Source: Desulfopila aestuarii DSM 18488 (GTDB taxonomy: Bacteria; Desulfobacterota; Desulfobulbia; Desulfobulbales; Desulfocapsaceae). Taken from it: 64,000 nt of DNA. Positions 7,270 to 17,487 of this stretch are shown here, piece after piece. Numbering within the stretch: position 1 is the first letter of the stretch; each line of letters opens with the position of its first letter. The translations under genes and the position numbers were made by a program. The notes beneath the pieces were generated by a model. It was not told the DNA's origin. It searched no databases and saw only the letters and a program-made list of their open reading frames with translations. The stretch is from positions 112,115 through 176,114 of the forward strand of contig NZ_FRFE01000011.1 in NCBI RefSeq assembly GCF_900143695.1, read 5' to 3'.

Positions 7270-8700
7270 ATGGTATCGGAGCTTAAGCGCATAATCGACC
7301 AAATCAGCAGAGATCGCGGCATTGATAAACGGCTGCTGGTTGAGGCCATCGAAGAAGCAGTGCAGTCTGCTGCAAGGAAAAAACTGGGCAGCAGGCGTGA
7401 CATCGAGGTTCGTTACAATGACGAATATGGCGAAGTCGAGGTGTTTCAGTTTCGCAGCGTGGTGGAAGATCCAGAAGACGAGCAGACCGAAATCGCCTAT
7501 GACGAGGCCAAACGCCTCGATCCCGATGTTCAGCTCGGTGACGAACTCGGCGAGAAGATGCCGGACATCACTGATCTCGGACGTATTGCTGCCCAGTCCG
7601 CCAAGCAGGTTATCATCCACAAAATGAAGGATGCTGAGCGGGAAGTCATCTATGATATGTTCAAGGATCGTAGAGGCGAAGTGGTGAGCGGCATTGTCCA
7701 GCGTTTCGAGCGGGGCAACATGATCGTCAACCTTGGCCGTACCGATGCGATCCTGCCGAAGGACCAGCAGATACCCAAACGTTCATTTAAACAGGGCGAC
7801 CGTATTCGTGCGTACCTCATGGAGGTCCGTCAGACTGCACGCGATTCTCAGCTGGTGCTGTCAAGAACCTGCGATGAATTTCTGGCAAAGCTCTTCCAGA
7901 TGGAGGTGCCAGAGATCGCCGAAGGTATCGTTCGGATCATGGGTGTTAGTCGTGAGCCCGGCTTTCGGGCAAAAATCGCGGTCAGCTCCTCCGAGAGCGA
8001 TGTCGATCCAGTAGGTGCCTGTGTTGGCATGAAAGGTTCAAGGGTGCAGAACGTCGTACAGGAACTGCAGGGTGAACGCATTGACATTGTTACCTGGTCG
8101 CCTGATCCCGCAAAATACGTCTATAATGCTCTCGCACCTGCTCATGTGAGCATGGTACGGGTGGATGAGGACAGCAACTCCATGCTGGTGGTTGTACCCA
8201 ATGACCAGCTGTCGCTGGCTATTGGCCGTCAGGGCCAGAATGTGCGTCTTGCTTCCCGGCTTCTTGGTTGGCGGATTGACGTAAAAAGCGAACAGCGCTG
8301 GAACAATCTTCAGGACCCAGGCTATCAGTCGATCCTGGCATTGCCGGGTGTTGAAGAATCACTTGCCGACCAGATTGTCGGGAAAGGTATCTTCTCGGTT
8401 GTTAATCTTGCGGGAAGGCCAGTTGAGGATCTGCTGGTTATCCGATCGCTTGATGAAGAGACTGCAGCCAGACTGATTGAAGCTGCAAAAGCTGCACTGA
8501 GCAAGATGACGGAAGAAGAACGTGAGGAGATTGCCGGCAACGCGGCTGACGAGGTTGCTGATACATCTGAGGCAACAACGGCTGACTCGGGCGATTCCAA
8601 CAGCGAAGAGGTTCTTGACCTTGAAGAATCTTCCAGAAATGAAGGTGAAAACGGCGAAGCTGGTGATGTACAGGAAAGTGAGCCGCAAGGAAATGCATGA
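7270..8700 (+). CDS. nusA: Transcription termination/antitermination factor NusA
   Basis: A 476-residue NusA that binds RNA polymerase and modulates pausing, termination and antitermination. Order of domains: N-terminal polymerase-binding domain (1-125), S1 domain (about 135-200, GEVVSGIVQRFERGNMIVNLG), KH1 (VGACVGMKGSRVQNVVQEL), KH2 (LAIGRQGQNVRLASRLLGW) and one helix-hairpin-helix-like repeat (ILALPGVEESLADQIVGKG). The last ~60 residues are highly acidic and low-complexity. The ATG at 7270 follows AGCAAGG. Its stop overlaps the ylxR start by 4 bp (ATGA at 8697-8700). Confidence 0.96.
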   Translation: MVSELKRIIDQISRDRGIDKRLLVEAIEEAVQSAARKKLGSRRDIEVRYNDEYGEVEVFQFRSVVEDPEDEQTEIAYDEAKRLDPDVQLGDELGEKMPDITDLGRIAAQSAKQVIIHKMKDAEREVIYDMFKDRRGEVVSGIVQRFERGNMIVNLGRTDAILPKDQQIPKRSFKQGDRIRAYLMEVRQTARDSQLVLSRTCDEFLAKLFQMEVPEIAEGIVRIMGVSREPGFRAKIAVSSSESDVDPVGACVGMKGSRVQNVVQELQGERIDIVTWSPDPAKYVYNALAPAHVSMVRVDEDSNSMLVVVPNDQLSLAIGRQGQNVRLASRLLGWRIDVKSEQRWNNLQDPGYQSILALPGVEESLADQIVGKGIFSVVNLAGRPVEDLLVIRSLDEETAARLIEAAKAALSKMTEEEREEIAGNAADEVADTSEATTADSGDSNSEEVLDLEESSRNEGENGEAGDVQESEPQGNA

Positions 8701-8915
8701 GGTTCCAGGCTATGGAGCCTATCAGAACTTGCGTAGCATGTGGCCGTAAAGGCGAAAAAAGTGCGCTGCAGCGTTTTGTCTGGGGTGAGGATTCACCTAT
8801 ACGTGATACAGATGGATGCGCTCCTGGACGGGGCGCTTACTGCTGCAGGGATGAACGCTGTTTGGAAAGGTTCGCTGGCCAGCGGAAAAAATGGAAAAGA
8901 GTATTTCGCCTTTGA
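8697..8915 (+). CDS. ylxR: YlxR family RNA-binding protein (DUF448)
   Basis: A 72-residue protein with the family signature RTCVACGRKG at the N-terminus and PGRGAYCC...C further on, usual between nusA and infB. YlxR proteins are nucleic-acid binding, and one has been linked to transcriptional control and RNase P, but the role here is not known. ATGA overlap with nusA indicates translational coupling. The MEPIRTCVACGRK methionine at residue 6 is an alternative start. Confidence 0.9.
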   Translation: MRFQAMEPIRTCVACGRKGEKSALQRFVWGEDSPIRDTDGCAPGRGAYCCRDERCLERFAGQRKKWKRVFRL

Positions 8916-9019
8916 ATAAATAGTATCTATAATAGCTCAAGCGAACGGAAATACAGTGACCGGTATTTCCAGTCCATGAGTATGGATTGCTTGATGAGAA
9001 GGAAATACGGGAGCAGAGG

Positions 9020-11902
9020 ATGAGTAGGGTGAGGATTTACGAGCTGGCTAAAGAAGCTGGAATGAGCAGTAAGGCGTTAGCCGATAAACTGGTGGAGCGC
9101 GGATACGATATCAAGAGCCACAGTTCCTCGGTTGACGATGAGACTGCTGCCAGAATCCGCAACGAAGTATTTAAGGATTCAGATACAGAAATGGTCGAGA
9201 AACGCATCAGCAGTGATCAGGGATCGACGGTCATTCGTCGTAGGTCAACGGTTATTCGCCGTAGGCCAAAGCAGGATTCGGAGATGGAGGACACAGGCGA
9301 AGATTTGTCTGATGAAAGCCTCGATCTGGCTGAGATAGATGAGGAACGTCCTGTTCAGGCAGAACCATCCGAGCCCGTACAGGAAGCTCCGAAAAAAGAG
9401 CAGCAGCCAGATTCATCCAGAGCCAAGGTAGTATATCGGCCCGAGGTGAAAACTCCGCCTCAACCTGTAAAGACAGCACCTGCGGCTCCTGTTGCCCAGA
9501 AAGTTGAAACTCCGGCAGAAGAGATCGCTCCCGACACGGCAGTGATTGAAAAAGTCGAGGAAAAAACTGCTGATACTGTTGAGGCCAAGACGGCTGTTCC
9601 TGTTGAAGAAAACGAGCCTGATGTTGCGGTTGAAGCTGAAGCTTCGGTTAAAAGTCCGGTCAAAGAACAGCCAACCATGACCACTTTTGAGAAACCGGTT
9701 CGCAGTGAGAAGAAAAGGCCTGCCAAAGCTGCTGCAGCACCACCTGCTCGTAAAGGAATGGCCCGTATCGTTGGCACTATAGAGTTGCCGTCCGAGCAGG
9801 AAGAGGAAAATGGCGGTCGAGGAAGTCGTAAGAAACCCGCTGCCGGCAGCAAATCAGCTCCCCCGGCTCGCAGACCACGTCCCGCAAGTTCTGTCGCCGG
9901 TCCTGAAGTTGTTGCACCGGTGAGTGCCGATGTTGCAGGACGGAACAAGAAGCGCGGCAAGGGTGCCGATGAAAAAACCTTTGCCGATGAGCGTGGCAGT
10001 AAGCGTCCGGGCAAGCCGTTGAAGAAGGGTAAGAATGTCAAGTTCACCCACTTTGGCGATGATTATCAGCGGGGTGGCGGCAAACGTGGCAAGAAAAACC
10101 GCCAGAAAGACCGTCAGTCCCAGGCCGTTGCTGAGATGAAAGCAAGTAAGCGGCGTATTGTGGTCTATGAGACCATCAGTGTTGCCGAACTTGCCAGTCG
10201 TATGCGGGTCAAGGCCAGTGAAGTAATTGCCAAACTGATGGGACTTGGTGTAATGGCCACCATCAATCAGGCTGTTGATGTAGATACTGCTATGCTGATT
10301 GCCACTGATTTTGGTTACGAAGTCGAGCAGGGCATCACCGAGGAAATCGGCATCCAGTTGCTTGAAGAGTCTCAGGAAGGCGGTGTTGCCGAGCCCCGTT
10401 CGCCGGTTGTTACGGTTATGGGCCATGTCGATCACGGCAAAACATCCATTCTTGATGCTATCCGTAAAACCGATGTTGCCGAAGGCGAAGCAGGTGGTAT
10501 TACCCAGCATATCGGTGCGTATCATGTGCGCTCCAGCGCGGGTGACGTGACGTTTGTCGATACACCTGGCCATGCGGCTTTTACCGAGATGCGTTCGCGC
10601 GGAGCACAGGTAACTGACCTGGTCATTCTCGTTGTTGCTGCCGATGACGGCGTTATGGATCAGACCCGTGAGGCGATAAGTCACTCCCAGGCGGCCAACG
10701 TGCCAATCCTGGTGGCGGTAAACAAGATCGACAAGGCCAATGCCGATGTGGATCGAGTGAAGCGTGAGCTGTCTGATTACGATCTCATCCCGGAAGACTG
10801 GGGTGGCCAGACCATGTACTGCGAAACCTCTGCCAAAAAGGGTATTGGTATTGATGAGCTGATGGAAGCGATCCAGCTCATGGCGGAGATGCTCGAGCTG
10901 AAGGCTGATCGGAAACGGAATGCTAAAGGGCGGGTTATTGAGGCTCAGCTGGATAAAGGGCGCGGACCTGTGGCCACTGTTCTTATTCAGGAAGGTACTC
11001 TTAAGGTAGGTGACTACGTTGTCGTGGGTATGCACAGCGGCAAAGTGCGTGCCATGTTGGATGATCGCGGCCGAAACATGAAAACAGCCGGACCATCTAT
11101 TCCGGTTGAGGTTCAGGGACTTTCAGGTGTTCCCCAGGCCGGTGATGAATTTGTCGTGGTAACCGATGAGAAAATGGCCAAGAATGTCAGCCAAGCACGG
11201 GCGATGAAAGCCCGTGAGGCTGAGCTCGGCGCAAGCAGCAAGATCTCTCTTGACAAGCTGTTCGAGAAAATGAGCGAAGGTGATGTTCAGGAACTGCGCG
11301 TTATTATCCGCTCCGACGTCCAGGGTACTCTTGAAGCCTTTGCTAAAGCTGCTGAAGAACTGTCGACCAAGGATATTAAGGTCCGGGTTCTGCATGAAGG
11401 TACAGGTACCATTACCGAATCCGACATTTTACTCGCGTCAGCATCTGAAGCTATTATTATCGGCTTTAATGTACGACCGACGGTGAAGGTCAAAGAGCTT
11501 GCGGTAAAAGAGAATGTTGATGTCCGTTCCTATGACGTCATCTATCATGCCCTTGACGATATTCGTAAGGCTATGGTCGGTATGCTTGAGCCAACCTATG
11601 CAGAGGATGTCATTGGTACTGCAGAGGTTCGAGAGACCTTTAGTGTGCCGAAGATCGGAACCATTGCTGGCTGTGGTGTCATGGATGGCAAAATCCAGCG
11701 GAACGCCGGGGTCCGTGTACTGCGTGACGGTGTGGTGGTTTACACCGGCAAGATCAGCTCCCTCAGACGATTCAAGGATGATGTCAAGGAAGTGGCGACC
11801 GGCTATGAATGCGGTATTGGTGTAGAAAACTTTAATGATATCAAAGTGGGTGATCATCTCGAGGCGTTCGTCATGCGCGAGGTGGAAGCCACGCTGGAGT
11901 AA
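9020..11902 (+). CDS. infB: Translation initiation factor IF-2
   Basis: A 960-residue IF-2, the GTPase that brings initiator tRNA to the ribosome. The start at ATG 9020 is preferred over the in-frame TTG at 8987 because it gives the family start [18 protein letters not shown] and has CGGGAG six bases before it. A long Ala/Glu/Lys/Pro-rich linker (about 75-380) precedes the second IF2-N module, then the G domain: [21 protein letters not shown], followed by domains II, III and IV. The linker is compositionally biased, which is normal for IF-2 and produces long spurious reading frames on the other strand. Confidence 0.97.
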   Translation: MSRVRIYELAKEAGMSSKALADKLVERGYDIKSHSSSVDDETAARIRNEVFKDSDTEMVEKRISSDQGSTVIRRRSTVIRRRPKQDSEMEDTGEDLSDESLDLAEIDEERPVQAEPSEPVQEAPKKEQQPDSSRAKVVYRPEVKTPPQPVKTAPAAPVAQKVETPAEEIAPDTAVIEKVEEKTADTVEAKTAVPVEENEPDVAVEAEASVKSPVKEQPTMTTFEKPVRSEKKRPAKAAAAPPARKGMARIVGTIELPSEQEEENGGRGSRKKPAAGSKSAPPARRPRPASSVAGPEVVAPVSADVAGRNKKRGKGADEKTFADERGSKRPGKPLKKGKNVKFTHFGDDYQRGGGKRGKKNRQKDRQSQAVAEMKASKRRIVVYETISVAELASRMRVKASEVIAKLMGLGVMATINQAVDVDTAMLIATDFGYEVEQGITEEIGIQLLEESQEGGVAEPRSPVVTVMGHVDHGKTSILDAIRKTDVAEGEAGGITQHIGAYHVRSSAGDVTFVDTPGHAAFTEMRSRGAQVTDLVILVVAADDGVMDQTREAISHSQAANVPILVAVNKIDKANADVDRVKRELSDYDLIPEDWGGQTMYCETSAKKGIGIDELMEAIQLMAEMLELKADRKRNAKGRVIEAQLDKGRGPVATVLIQEGTLKVGDYVVVGMHSGKVRAMLDDRGRNMKTAGPSIPVEVQGLSGVPQAGDEFVVVTDEKMAKNVSQARAMKAREAELGASSKISLDKLFEKMSEGDVQELRVIIRSDVQGTLEAFAKAAEELSTKDIKVRVLHEGTGTITESDILLASASEAIIIGFNVRPTVKVKELAVKENVDVRSYDVIYHALDDIRKAMVGMLEPTYAEDVIGTAEVRETFSVPKIGTIAGCGVMDGKIQRNAGVRVLRDGVVVYTGKISSLRRFKDDVKEVATGYECGIGVENFNDIKVGDHLEAFVMREVEATLE

Positions 11903-11911
11903 TCGGGCAAC

Positions 11912-12331
11912 GTGAGTATTTGGGATCCGAAACAGACACTGGATTCTGTCGGCTTAGGCCGGCAGGAAATGAAGCGCTCAGCACGCGTGGCGGACGCCAT
12001 GCGGAAGGAGCTTGCTGTACTTTTACTGAACAAGGTCCGTGACCCGAAACTTGCTGAGGTACATATCTCACGAGTGGAGGTTACGGACGATCTGAAAATT
12101 GCACGCATATTCTTTACCCTTCTCAGCGGCAAAAAGCATGCTGGAGCCGCCGAAAAATCGCTAATTAAGGCGAGAGGGTTCATGCGCACTCACATCGCGC
12201 GGACGCTAAACATGAGATACACACCCGATCTGCAGTTCAGATACGATGACACTGCCGACAAGGTGGCTCAGGTAGAATCCCTTTTCCGGGACATTGAAAA
12301 TGAGCGAAAAGAGCATGGTGAAGATTCCTGA
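11912..12331 (+). CDS. rbfA: Ribosome-binding factor A
   Basis: RbfA, a KH-fold cold-shock protein that binds the 16S 5' helix during 30S maturation. Core: [45 protein letters not shown] and the [15 protein letters not shown] segment. The GTG at 11912 gives 139 residues; the ATG at 11969 ([11 protein letters not shown]) gives 120 residues and looks more like the family N-terminus, so the start is unsettled. No strong ribosome-binding site is seen before either. The 3' end overlaps nrnA by 32 bp. Confidence 0.93.
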   Translation: MSIWDPKQTLDSVGLGRQEMKRSARVADAMRKELAVLLLNKVRDPKLAEVHISRVEVTDDLKIARIFFTLLSGKKHAGAAEKSLIKARGFMRTHIARTLNMRYTPDLQFRYDDTADKVAQVESLFRDIENERKEHGEDS

Positions 12332-13313
12332 GGATGTCATCAGTACCATCCGATCGGCCCAGTATGTTATTTTGTCGACCCATGTGCATCCCGATGGTGA
12401 TGCACTTGGTTCGACTCTGGGTTTTGCCGACATTCTTGAAGGCATGGGGAAGACGGTACTGGTCTTTATGGAGGAATCGATCTCCCATCTCTATAGTTTT
12501 CTGCCACTCAAGGAAAAAATCGTTACTGACATTCAGACCGTAATCGATTTCGCTGACAAAGCTGGCGATAGACTTATCGGTATTGCACTGGATTCAGGCG
12601 ATGACAGGCGACTAGGGCGACATATGGATGAGTTGCTCAAGATTTCGCCATTTCTGGTTATCGATCATCATAAGTCTCATAAGGATTTTGGCGAATATCG
12701 TTGGGTTGCCCCGACTATTTCTTCCACCGGCGAGATGATTTACGAGCTGGCTATTGCTTTGGGGGCGGAGATATCCCCTGAGGCGGCCATCAATCTTTAT
12801 GTTGCCATTTGCACCGATACCGGCTCGTTTCGGTATGAGTCCACCAGTCCTCGTACTCACCAGATTGTTGCCGAGCTCATCGAACATGGCGTACGTCCTG
12901 AACAGACCGCGCAATGTTTGTATGATAACCTGAGTCTTGGCCGCCTCAAGCTTCTGCAGATGGTTCTCAGTACACTGAAGGTTTACGACGAGGGTCAACT
13001 TGCATTTGTTCATGTGACCCGTGAGATGATCGAAAAGAGTGGAGCTTCTGCGCACGATATTGAAGGATTTGTCGACTATCCGCGCTCGCTTGGGACAGTG
13101 AAGGTCGCTACCTTCATCAAGGAGGCCGATAACGGTCGTATTGCAGTGAGTCTTCGTGCAAAAGGTGAACTTGATGTTGCCGAGGTCGCTAATGCTCTCC
13201 AGGGAGGCGGCCATCGTAATGCCGCTGGATTCCGGGTAGAGGGGCGCTCAATTCATGAAGTTCATGAGATGGTCCTTGCCGAGCTTCGGAGTCGATTGCA
13301 AAACAATGCATGA
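12300..13313 (+). CDS. nrnA: DHH/DHHA1 phosphoesterase NrnA-like (oligoribonuclease / pAp phosphatase)
   Basis: A 337-residue DHH-family phosphoesterase that degrades short RNA oligomers and may dephosphorylate 3'-phosphoadenosine 5'-phosphate. Motifs: [12 protein letters not shown] (metal-binding DxD region), ALDSGDDRR, the DHHKSH motif, and the C-terminal DHHA1 [10 protein letters not shown]. It is embedded between rbfA and truB, overlapping the first by 32 bp, a common arrangement outside the Gammaproteobacteria. Start taken at ATG 12300; ATG 12315 is also possible. Confidence 0.92.
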   Translation: MSEKSMVKIPEDVISTIRSAQYVILSTHVHPDGDALGSTLGFADILEGMGKTVLVFMEESISHLYSFLPLKEKIVTDIQTVIDFADKAGDRLIGIALDSGDDRRLGRHMDELLKISPFLVIDHHKSHKDFGEYRWVAPTISSTGEMIYELAIALGAEISPEAAINLYVAICTDTGSFRYESTSPRTHQIVAELIEHGVRPEQTAQCLYDNLSLGRLKLLQMVLSTLKVYDEGQLAFVHVTREMIEKSGASAHDIEGFVDYPRSLGTVKVATFIKEADNGRIAVSLRAKGELDVAEVANALQGGGHRNAAGFRVEGRSIHEVHEMVLAELRSRLQNNA

Positions 13314-13323
13314 AGAGTCTGCT

Positions 13324-14079
13324 ATGGTGAGTGCCGACCCGAAGGCAGATTTTTCCGCCGGAGTGTTTCTTATAGACAAGCCAGTAGGCCCGACCTCCTT
13401 TGGGATTGTACGGCAGCTGCGCAAGCTTCTCGGTATTAAAAAAGTTGGCCATGCGGGAACCCTTGATCCTTTTGCCTCAGGCCTGTTAATTGTCTGTGCC
13501 GGCAGAGCTGCAACGAAAATGATCTCCTTATTCATGGATGGTGAAAAGGAATACCTGGCAACGCTCTGCCTTGGCAAGAAAACAACTACTCTTGATCCTG
13601 AAGGTGAGCTTGTTGGAGAGACAGTTGTTGGTTTTCGTTCTGCGGCTGAAATAGAGAAATGTTTAGCAGGATTTCGCGGTGAGCAGATGCAGAAGCCCCC
13701 TATGTATTCTGCATTGAAACATAAGGGCAAACCTCTCTACCACTATGCTCGTCAGGGAATTGAAATCGAGAAGGCCCCGCGTGCTATCACCATTCGGGAA
13801 CTCGTGCGTATAGATGGTAATGGTGATGTTGAGGGGGATTTTCCTGAACTGCGATTACGGGTGGTTTGCTCCAAGGGAACCTATATTCGAACACTGGCCG
13901 CAGATATAGGTGATGTTCTTGGTTGCGGAGCGTACCTGACGGGGTTAAGACGAACGAAAATTGGACCATTTTCCGTCGAGAAGGCGATTGATGGGAACCT
14001 GCTCCCCATGATTGAAGAACGTGACAATGTCCTGGCAGGAATGTTATCTGTCGAGGATGTTGCTAATCTGTTGCAATAA
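13324..14079 (+). CDS. truB: tRNA pseudouridine(55) synthase TruB
   Basis: Pseudouridine synthase that makes psi55 in the T arm of tRNAs. The catalytic Asp is in GHAGTLDPFASGLL, with SKGTYIRTLAADIG and MYSALKHKGKPLYHYAR as further family marks. The start at ATG 13324 has GAAGAG six bases upstream and gives 251 residues; the in-frame ATG at 13306, which overlaps the nrnA stop, is the alternative. The protein is shorter than E. coli TruB, lacking most of the C-terminal PUA-like extension, as in many bacteria. Confidence 0.95.
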   Translation: MVSADPKADFSAGVFLIDKPVGPTSFGIVRQLRKLLGIKKVGHAGTLDPFASGLLIVCAGRAATKMISLFMDGEKEYLATLCLGKKTTTLDPEGELVGETVVGFRSAAEIEKCLAGFRGEQMQKPPMYSALKHKGKPLYHYARQGIEIEKAPRAITIRELVRIDGNGDVEGDFPELRLRVVCSKGTYIRTLAADIGDVLGCGAYLTGLRRTKIGPFSVEKAIDGNLLPMIEERDNVLAGMLSVEDVANLLQ

Positions 14080-14123
14080 TCTGTAGAGTTGGCTAATCTT
14101 CAGGATTCAGAAGTGCTGACTTT

Positions 14124-14158
14124 GTAAACATCATGCGCATACGTCGCATGATGTTTAC
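14124..14158 (+). terminator. Perfect 14-bp hairpin between truB and rpsO
   Basis: Arms GTAAACATCATGCG (14124-14137) and CGCATGATGTTTAC (14145-14158) are exactly complementary around a 7-nt loop and are followed by TTTTGC. It may terminate part of the upstream operon, protect its 3' end, or serve as an RNase III site before rpsO. The short T tract makes it a modest terminator. Confidence 0.5.
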
Positions 14159-14349
14159 TTTTGCAGCGAAAAAAAGAGTATGTTGCAGTACTTGGTCGGG
14201 ACACGCCACCTGTCTGCCGGACCGCAACCCGATTTGCAGCTGTAAACCGGGACCCTCACTGGGAAGCCTATCTACCTCCCTGGTGAACTTGAAACCCATA
14301 AAACTGATATTAATTGAACATATTGCGCAAAGAGCTACTGGAGGTCGTT
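14159..14349 (+). promoter_or_regulatory. rpsO: Structured rpsO leader (possible S15 autoregulatory RNA)
   Basis: About 190 non-coding bases with several stems: GGTCGGG (14194-14200) can pair with CCCGATT (14228-14234) including two G-U pairs, and CACTGGGA (near 14257) can pair with TCCCTGGTG (near 14277) with one bulged U, just before the rpsO ribosome-binding site. S15 represses its own translation through leader structures in several phyla, and the location fits this. The assignment is inference from place and foldability only. Confidence 0.35.
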
Positions 14350-14619
14350 GTGGCACAGACAACTGAGAAGAAAAGCGAAATTATCGAGAAATTCAAGACT
14401 CATTCATCAGATACCGGCTCTTCGGAGGTGCAGATTGCCCTTCTTACCGATCGGATCAAATATCTGACCGAGCATTTCAAAACCCATAACAAGGATCATC
14501 ATTCCCGTCAGGGTCTGTTGAAACTTGTTGGACAGCGTAGAAGCCTTCTCGATTATCTGAAAAAGAAGGACGTTAACAAATACCGAAGCCTTATTGCGGA
14601 TCTCGGTATTAGAAAGTAG
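14350..14619 (+). CDS. rpsO: 30S ribosomal protein S15
   Basis: S15 of exactly 89 residues, the family length, when started at GTG 14350, which has GGAGG at 14339-14343 six bases upstream. Upstream in-frame codons would add a non-homologous extension and are rejected. Diagnostic sequence: [43 protein letters not shown] and [13 protein letters not shown]. The non-ATG start together with the structured leader suggests translational control. Confidence 0.97.
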   Translation: MAQTTEKKSEIIEKFKTHSSDTGSSEVQIALLTDRIKYLTEHFKTHNKDHHSRQGLLKLVGQRRSLLDYLKKKDVNKYRSLIADLGIRK

Positions 14620-14657
14620 AGCGATTACCAAATTGGTGGTATTTCGTCTCACACGGT

Positions 14658-14787
14658 AGTGCCATTTGATGATACCTCAGGCTGCGCTGGATCAAACCGG
14701 CAGTAGACTGAGGTATTGTCGTTATTGGAAATCCGGAAAAAAAGAGCATACGGGGCTGGTGGATAATCCAGTCGATTAAGTGGCACT
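14658..14787 (+). promoter_or_regulatory. pnp: Long-range branched leader of pnp (candidate RNase III target)
   Basis: An outer stem of 13 pairs (14658-14670 with 14775-14787, two of them G-U) encloses two hairpins: ATACCTCAG/CTGAGGTAT (14672-14680 with 14708-14716) and a smaller one built on TGGAT-A-ATCCA (14760-14770). This is a three-way-junction RNA between rpsO and pnp. In enteric bacteria RNase III cuts a leader hairpin here and PNPase then represses itself; the same logic is inferred here, but the sequence is unrelated. Confidence 0.55.
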
Positions 14788-14822
14788 GAGCATTGCCCTG
14801 ATGCCGAAAAATTGGAGAAAAA

Positions 14823-16901
14823 ATGTTTACAAAAGTAGAAGCTGAAATCAGTGGAAAAACCATATCTATTGAGACCGGCAAAATTGCCAAACAGGCATCA
14901 GGTTCAATCGTCATCCGGTGCGGCGGCACCGTTGTTCTGGTTACCGTAGTCGGTGCCAAAACCGCCAGGCCAGACCAGAGTTTCTTTCCCCTTACCATTG
15001 AATATCAAGAAAAGCTGGCCTCAGTCGGCCGTATTCCAGGAAACTATTTCCGTCGTGAGATTGGAAGGCCTAGCGAGCATGAGATCCTGACCTGCCGGAT
15101 CATAGACCGCCCGATGCGCCCCCTGTTTCCGGAAGGCTATATGTGCGAAACCCAGGTTATCGCTACTGTGCTTTCTGCAGACCAGCAGAACGATCCTGAC
15201 GTTCTTGCCCTCACCGGTGCATCCTGTGCAATCACCCTGTCCGACATCCCGTTTAACGGACCGGTAGCCGGTGGTCGTGTTGCCTGTGTCGATGGTCAGT
15301 ATATCCTTAACCCGACCCGCAAAGAGCTGCAGGATTCAACCATGGATATCGTGGTTGCCTGTACGAGAAATGCGGTGGTTATGGTTGAAGGTAAATGCGA
15401 TGAATTAACCGAAGACGAGGTTCTTTCCGGTATTTTTTATGCCTTTGAGCATCTGCAGCCCCTGATCGATCTGCAGGAGGATCTGCAGAAAACCAACGGC
15501 AAGGAAAAACGTGTTGTCGAGGCTCCCAAGGTAGATGACGAGTTGATGGCCAAAGTGAAGGACATCGCGACTGAGGGCATGAAGACTATTGTCTCCTGTC
15601 TCGATAAGATGGAGCGGTATGATCGCTACGACGAGCTGAAGGAGCAGGTTGTCTCTCAACTTGACGAGACCGGTGAGCGCGCATCTGAGATTGGCGACTA
15701 TTTGTCTTCACTCAAGAAGACCATGATGCGAGGCAATATCGTCGAGAAAGAAGTTCGTATCGATGGTAGAAAATGCGATGAGGTCCGCCCCATCAGTTGT
15801 GAGGTTGCCTACCTGCCGATGACCCATGGTTCTGCACTGTTTACCCGTGGTGAGACCCAGGCCCTTGTTTCTGCCACCTTGGGTAGTGAACGGGATCAGC
15901 AGCGAGTCGAGACTCTGCTTGGTGAAGAGAGTGTGCGATTTATGCTGCACTACAACTTCCCGCCATATTGTGTTGGTGAAGCCAGAATGCTGCGTGGACC
16001 TTCCCGTCGTGATATTGGCCACGGGACCTTGGCTATGCGCGGTCTCTCCGCTGTTTTACCAAGCGCAGAGGATTTTCCTTACTCTGTTCGGGTTGTTTCC
16101 GAGGTACTTGAATCAAACGGTTCTTCCTCAATGGCCACTGTCTGTGGCGGTTCCATGGCGTTGATGGATGCTGGTGTACCGATCAAAAATCCGGTTTCAG
16201 GCATTGCCATGGGCCTTATCAAGGAAAATGACAAGGTTGTCATCCTTTCCGATATCCTTGGTGATGAAGATCACTTAGGTGATATGGATTTCAAGGTTGT
16301 CGGTACGCGCGACGGCGTTACTTCACTGCAAATGGATATCAAGATTGATGGTGTCGATCGCGATATCATGGGCCGCGCCCTCGAGCAGGCCAAAGCTGGC
16401 AGGATGCATATCCTGGGCGAGATGACCAAGGGGATTTCTAAATCTCGTGAAGAGGTCGCTGATCATGCCCCGAAATATTTCGTGCACAAGATCAATCCTG
16501 ACAAAATTCGTGATATTATCGGCCCCGGCGGCAAGATTATCAAAGAGCTTTCTGCCGAATTCGATGCCAAGATCGAAGTTGATGACAGCGGACTGGTGAA
16601 GATGTTCACCATGAACGGCGCGCTCGGAGATGCTCTTATTGCAAGAGTGAAGGAAATTACCGCCGAGGTGGAAATTGGCGCAACCTATAAGGGTGTCGTC
16701 AAGACCATTAAGGATTTCGGCGCATTTGTTGAAATCCTGCCGGGTACCGATGGACTGGTCCATATCTCTGAGCTCGACACCAAGCGGGTGGCAAAAGTCT
16801 CCGACGTGGTGAAAGAAGGCGACGAGATCGAGGTAACCGTACTCGATGTCGATAATCGCGGTCGTATCCGTCTCAGTCGCAAGGCGCTGATGAACGATTG
16901 A
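14823..16901 (+). CDS. pnp: Polyribonucleotide nucleotidyltransferase (PNPase)
   Basis: A 692-residue phosphorolytic 3'-5' exoribonuclease of the RNA degradation machinery. Domain order: RNase PH 1 (1-140, IVIRCGGTVVLVTVVG), alpha-helical linker, catalytic RNase PH 2 (about 310-540, MTHGSALFTRGETQALVSATLG, then SVRVVSEVLESNGSSSMATVCG), KH (IGPGGKIIKELSAEF) and S1 (GATYKGVVKTIKDFGAFVEILPGTDGLVHISEL). Length is normal. Preceded by GGAGAAAA and a branched leader, followed by a strong terminator, so pnp closes the operon. Confidence 0.97.
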   Translation: MFTKVEAEISGKTISIETGKIAKQASGSIVIRCGGTVVLVTVVGAKTARPDQSFFPLTIEYQEKLASVGRIPGNYFRREIGRPSEHEILTCRIIDRPMRPLFPEGYMCETQVIATVLSADQQNDPDVLALTGASCAITLSDIPFNGPVAGGRVACVDGQYILNPTRKELQDSTMDIVVACTRNAVVMVEGKCDELTEDEVLSGIFYAFEHLQPLIDLQEDLQKTNGKEKRVVEAPKVDDELMAKVKDIATEGMKTIVSCLDKMERYDRYDELKEQVVSQLDETGERASEIGDYLSSLKKTMMRGNIVEKEVRIDGRKCDEVRPISCEVAYLPMTHGSALFTRGETQALVSATLGSERDQQRVETLLGEESVRFMLHYNFPPYCVGEARMLRGPSRRDIGHGTLAMRGLSAVLPSAEDFPYSVRVVSEVLESNGSSSMATVCGGSMALMDAGVPIKNPVSGIAMGLIKENDKVVILSDILGDEDHLGDMDFKVVGTRDGVTSLQMDIKIDGVDRDIMGRALEQAKAGRMHILGEMTKGISKSREEVADHAPKYFVHKINPDKIRDIIGPGGKIIKELSAEFDAKIEVDDSGLVKMFTMNGALGDALIARVKEITAEVEIGATYKGVVKTIKDFGAFVEILPGTDGLVHISELDTKRVAKVSDVVKEGDEIEVTVLDVDNRGRIRLSRKALMND

Positions 16902-16931
16902 TGCACGACGTTGTTGTCTAAGTAGAGCGAG

Positions 16932-16970
16932 AAAGCCGGCCCGATGATCTCATTGGCCGGCTTTTTCTTT
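16932..16970 (+). terminator. Intrinsic terminator of the pnp operon
   Basis: AAAGCCGGCC (16932-16941) pairs with GGCCGGCTTT across a 13-nt loop and is followed by a T-rich tract (CTTTTTCTTT). It lies 30 bp after the pnp stop and separates pnp from dut. Confidence 0.85.
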
Positions 16971-17003
16971 GTGCAATTGTATCTTCTTTTTCCACATAAT
17001 AGT

Positions 17004-17486
17004 ATGACTTCACGAATCAATAATGATATCTCCAAAGCGAGAGTGAGTATCTCCTGGTTTTTGCCTGAAGAGCAACGGGATTTGCCCTTACCTGGTTATG
17101 AAACCACAGGTTCCGCTGGTATGGATGTTTGCGCGGCGGTTGAGCATGATACGGTATTAGCGCCTGGAGCAATTCTCCTGGTCCCTACCGGGTTTGGTGT
17201 TGCCATTCCCCAAGGGTATGAGATCCAGGTGCGCCCGAGAAGTGGTCTTGCTGTCAAACACGGAGTAACCATTATCAACAGCCCTGGCACCATCGATTCC
17301 GATTACCGGGGGGAGATCAAAATTGGTCTCATCAATCTCGGCAAAGAACCTTTTACCATTAAACGCGGTGATCGGATCGCCCAACTGGTACTTGCACCGG
17401 TGACCATCGCCAGTTGGCAACTGGTCGAAGAACTTGATGATACCGCCCGCGGAACAGGCGGCTTTGGTCATACCGGAGTGCGTTGA
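17004..17486 (+). CDS. dut: dUTP diphosphatase
   Basis: Trimeric dUTPase of 160 residues that hydrolyses dUTP to dUMP. The five conserved motifs are present: [21 protein letters not shown], the uridine pocket [21 protein letters not shown] and the C-terminal flap [10 protein letters not shown]. An upstream in-frame start would lie inside the pnp terminator, so ATG 17004 is chosen. It is one base away from the following hydrolase gene. Confidence 0.95.
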   Translation: MTSRINNDISKARVSISWFLPEEQRDLPLPGYETTGSAGMDVCAAVEHDTVLAPGAILLVPTGFGVAIPQGYEIQVRPRSGLAVKHGVTIINSPGTIDSDYRGEIKIGLINLGKEPFTIKRGDRIAQLVLAPVTIASWQLVEELDDTARGTGGFGHTGVR

Positions 17487-17487
17487 T

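Noticed and set aside
8987..9019. Longer N-terminus for IF-2 starting at TTG
   Set aside because: ATG 9020 gives the usual family start and has a ribosome-binding site at the right distance.
9460..11035. Long minus-strand frames antisense to infB
   Set aside because: They follow the biased codon use of the Ala/Glu/Lys-rich IF-2 linker and G domain and resemble no protein; ordinary shadow frames.
14190..14300. Resemblance of the rpsO leader to a cobalamin riboswitch or 6S RNA (GCTGTAAACCGGGA, CACTGGGAAGCC, GGTGAACTTGAA)
   Set aside because: The B12 box and the regular arm order of the riboswitch are missing, the 5' and 3' ends do not close a 6S-type stem, and the gene context does not fit either.
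16944..17003. N-terminal extension of dUTPase
   Set aside because: It would start inside the pnp terminator and adds hydrophobic residues absent from the family.
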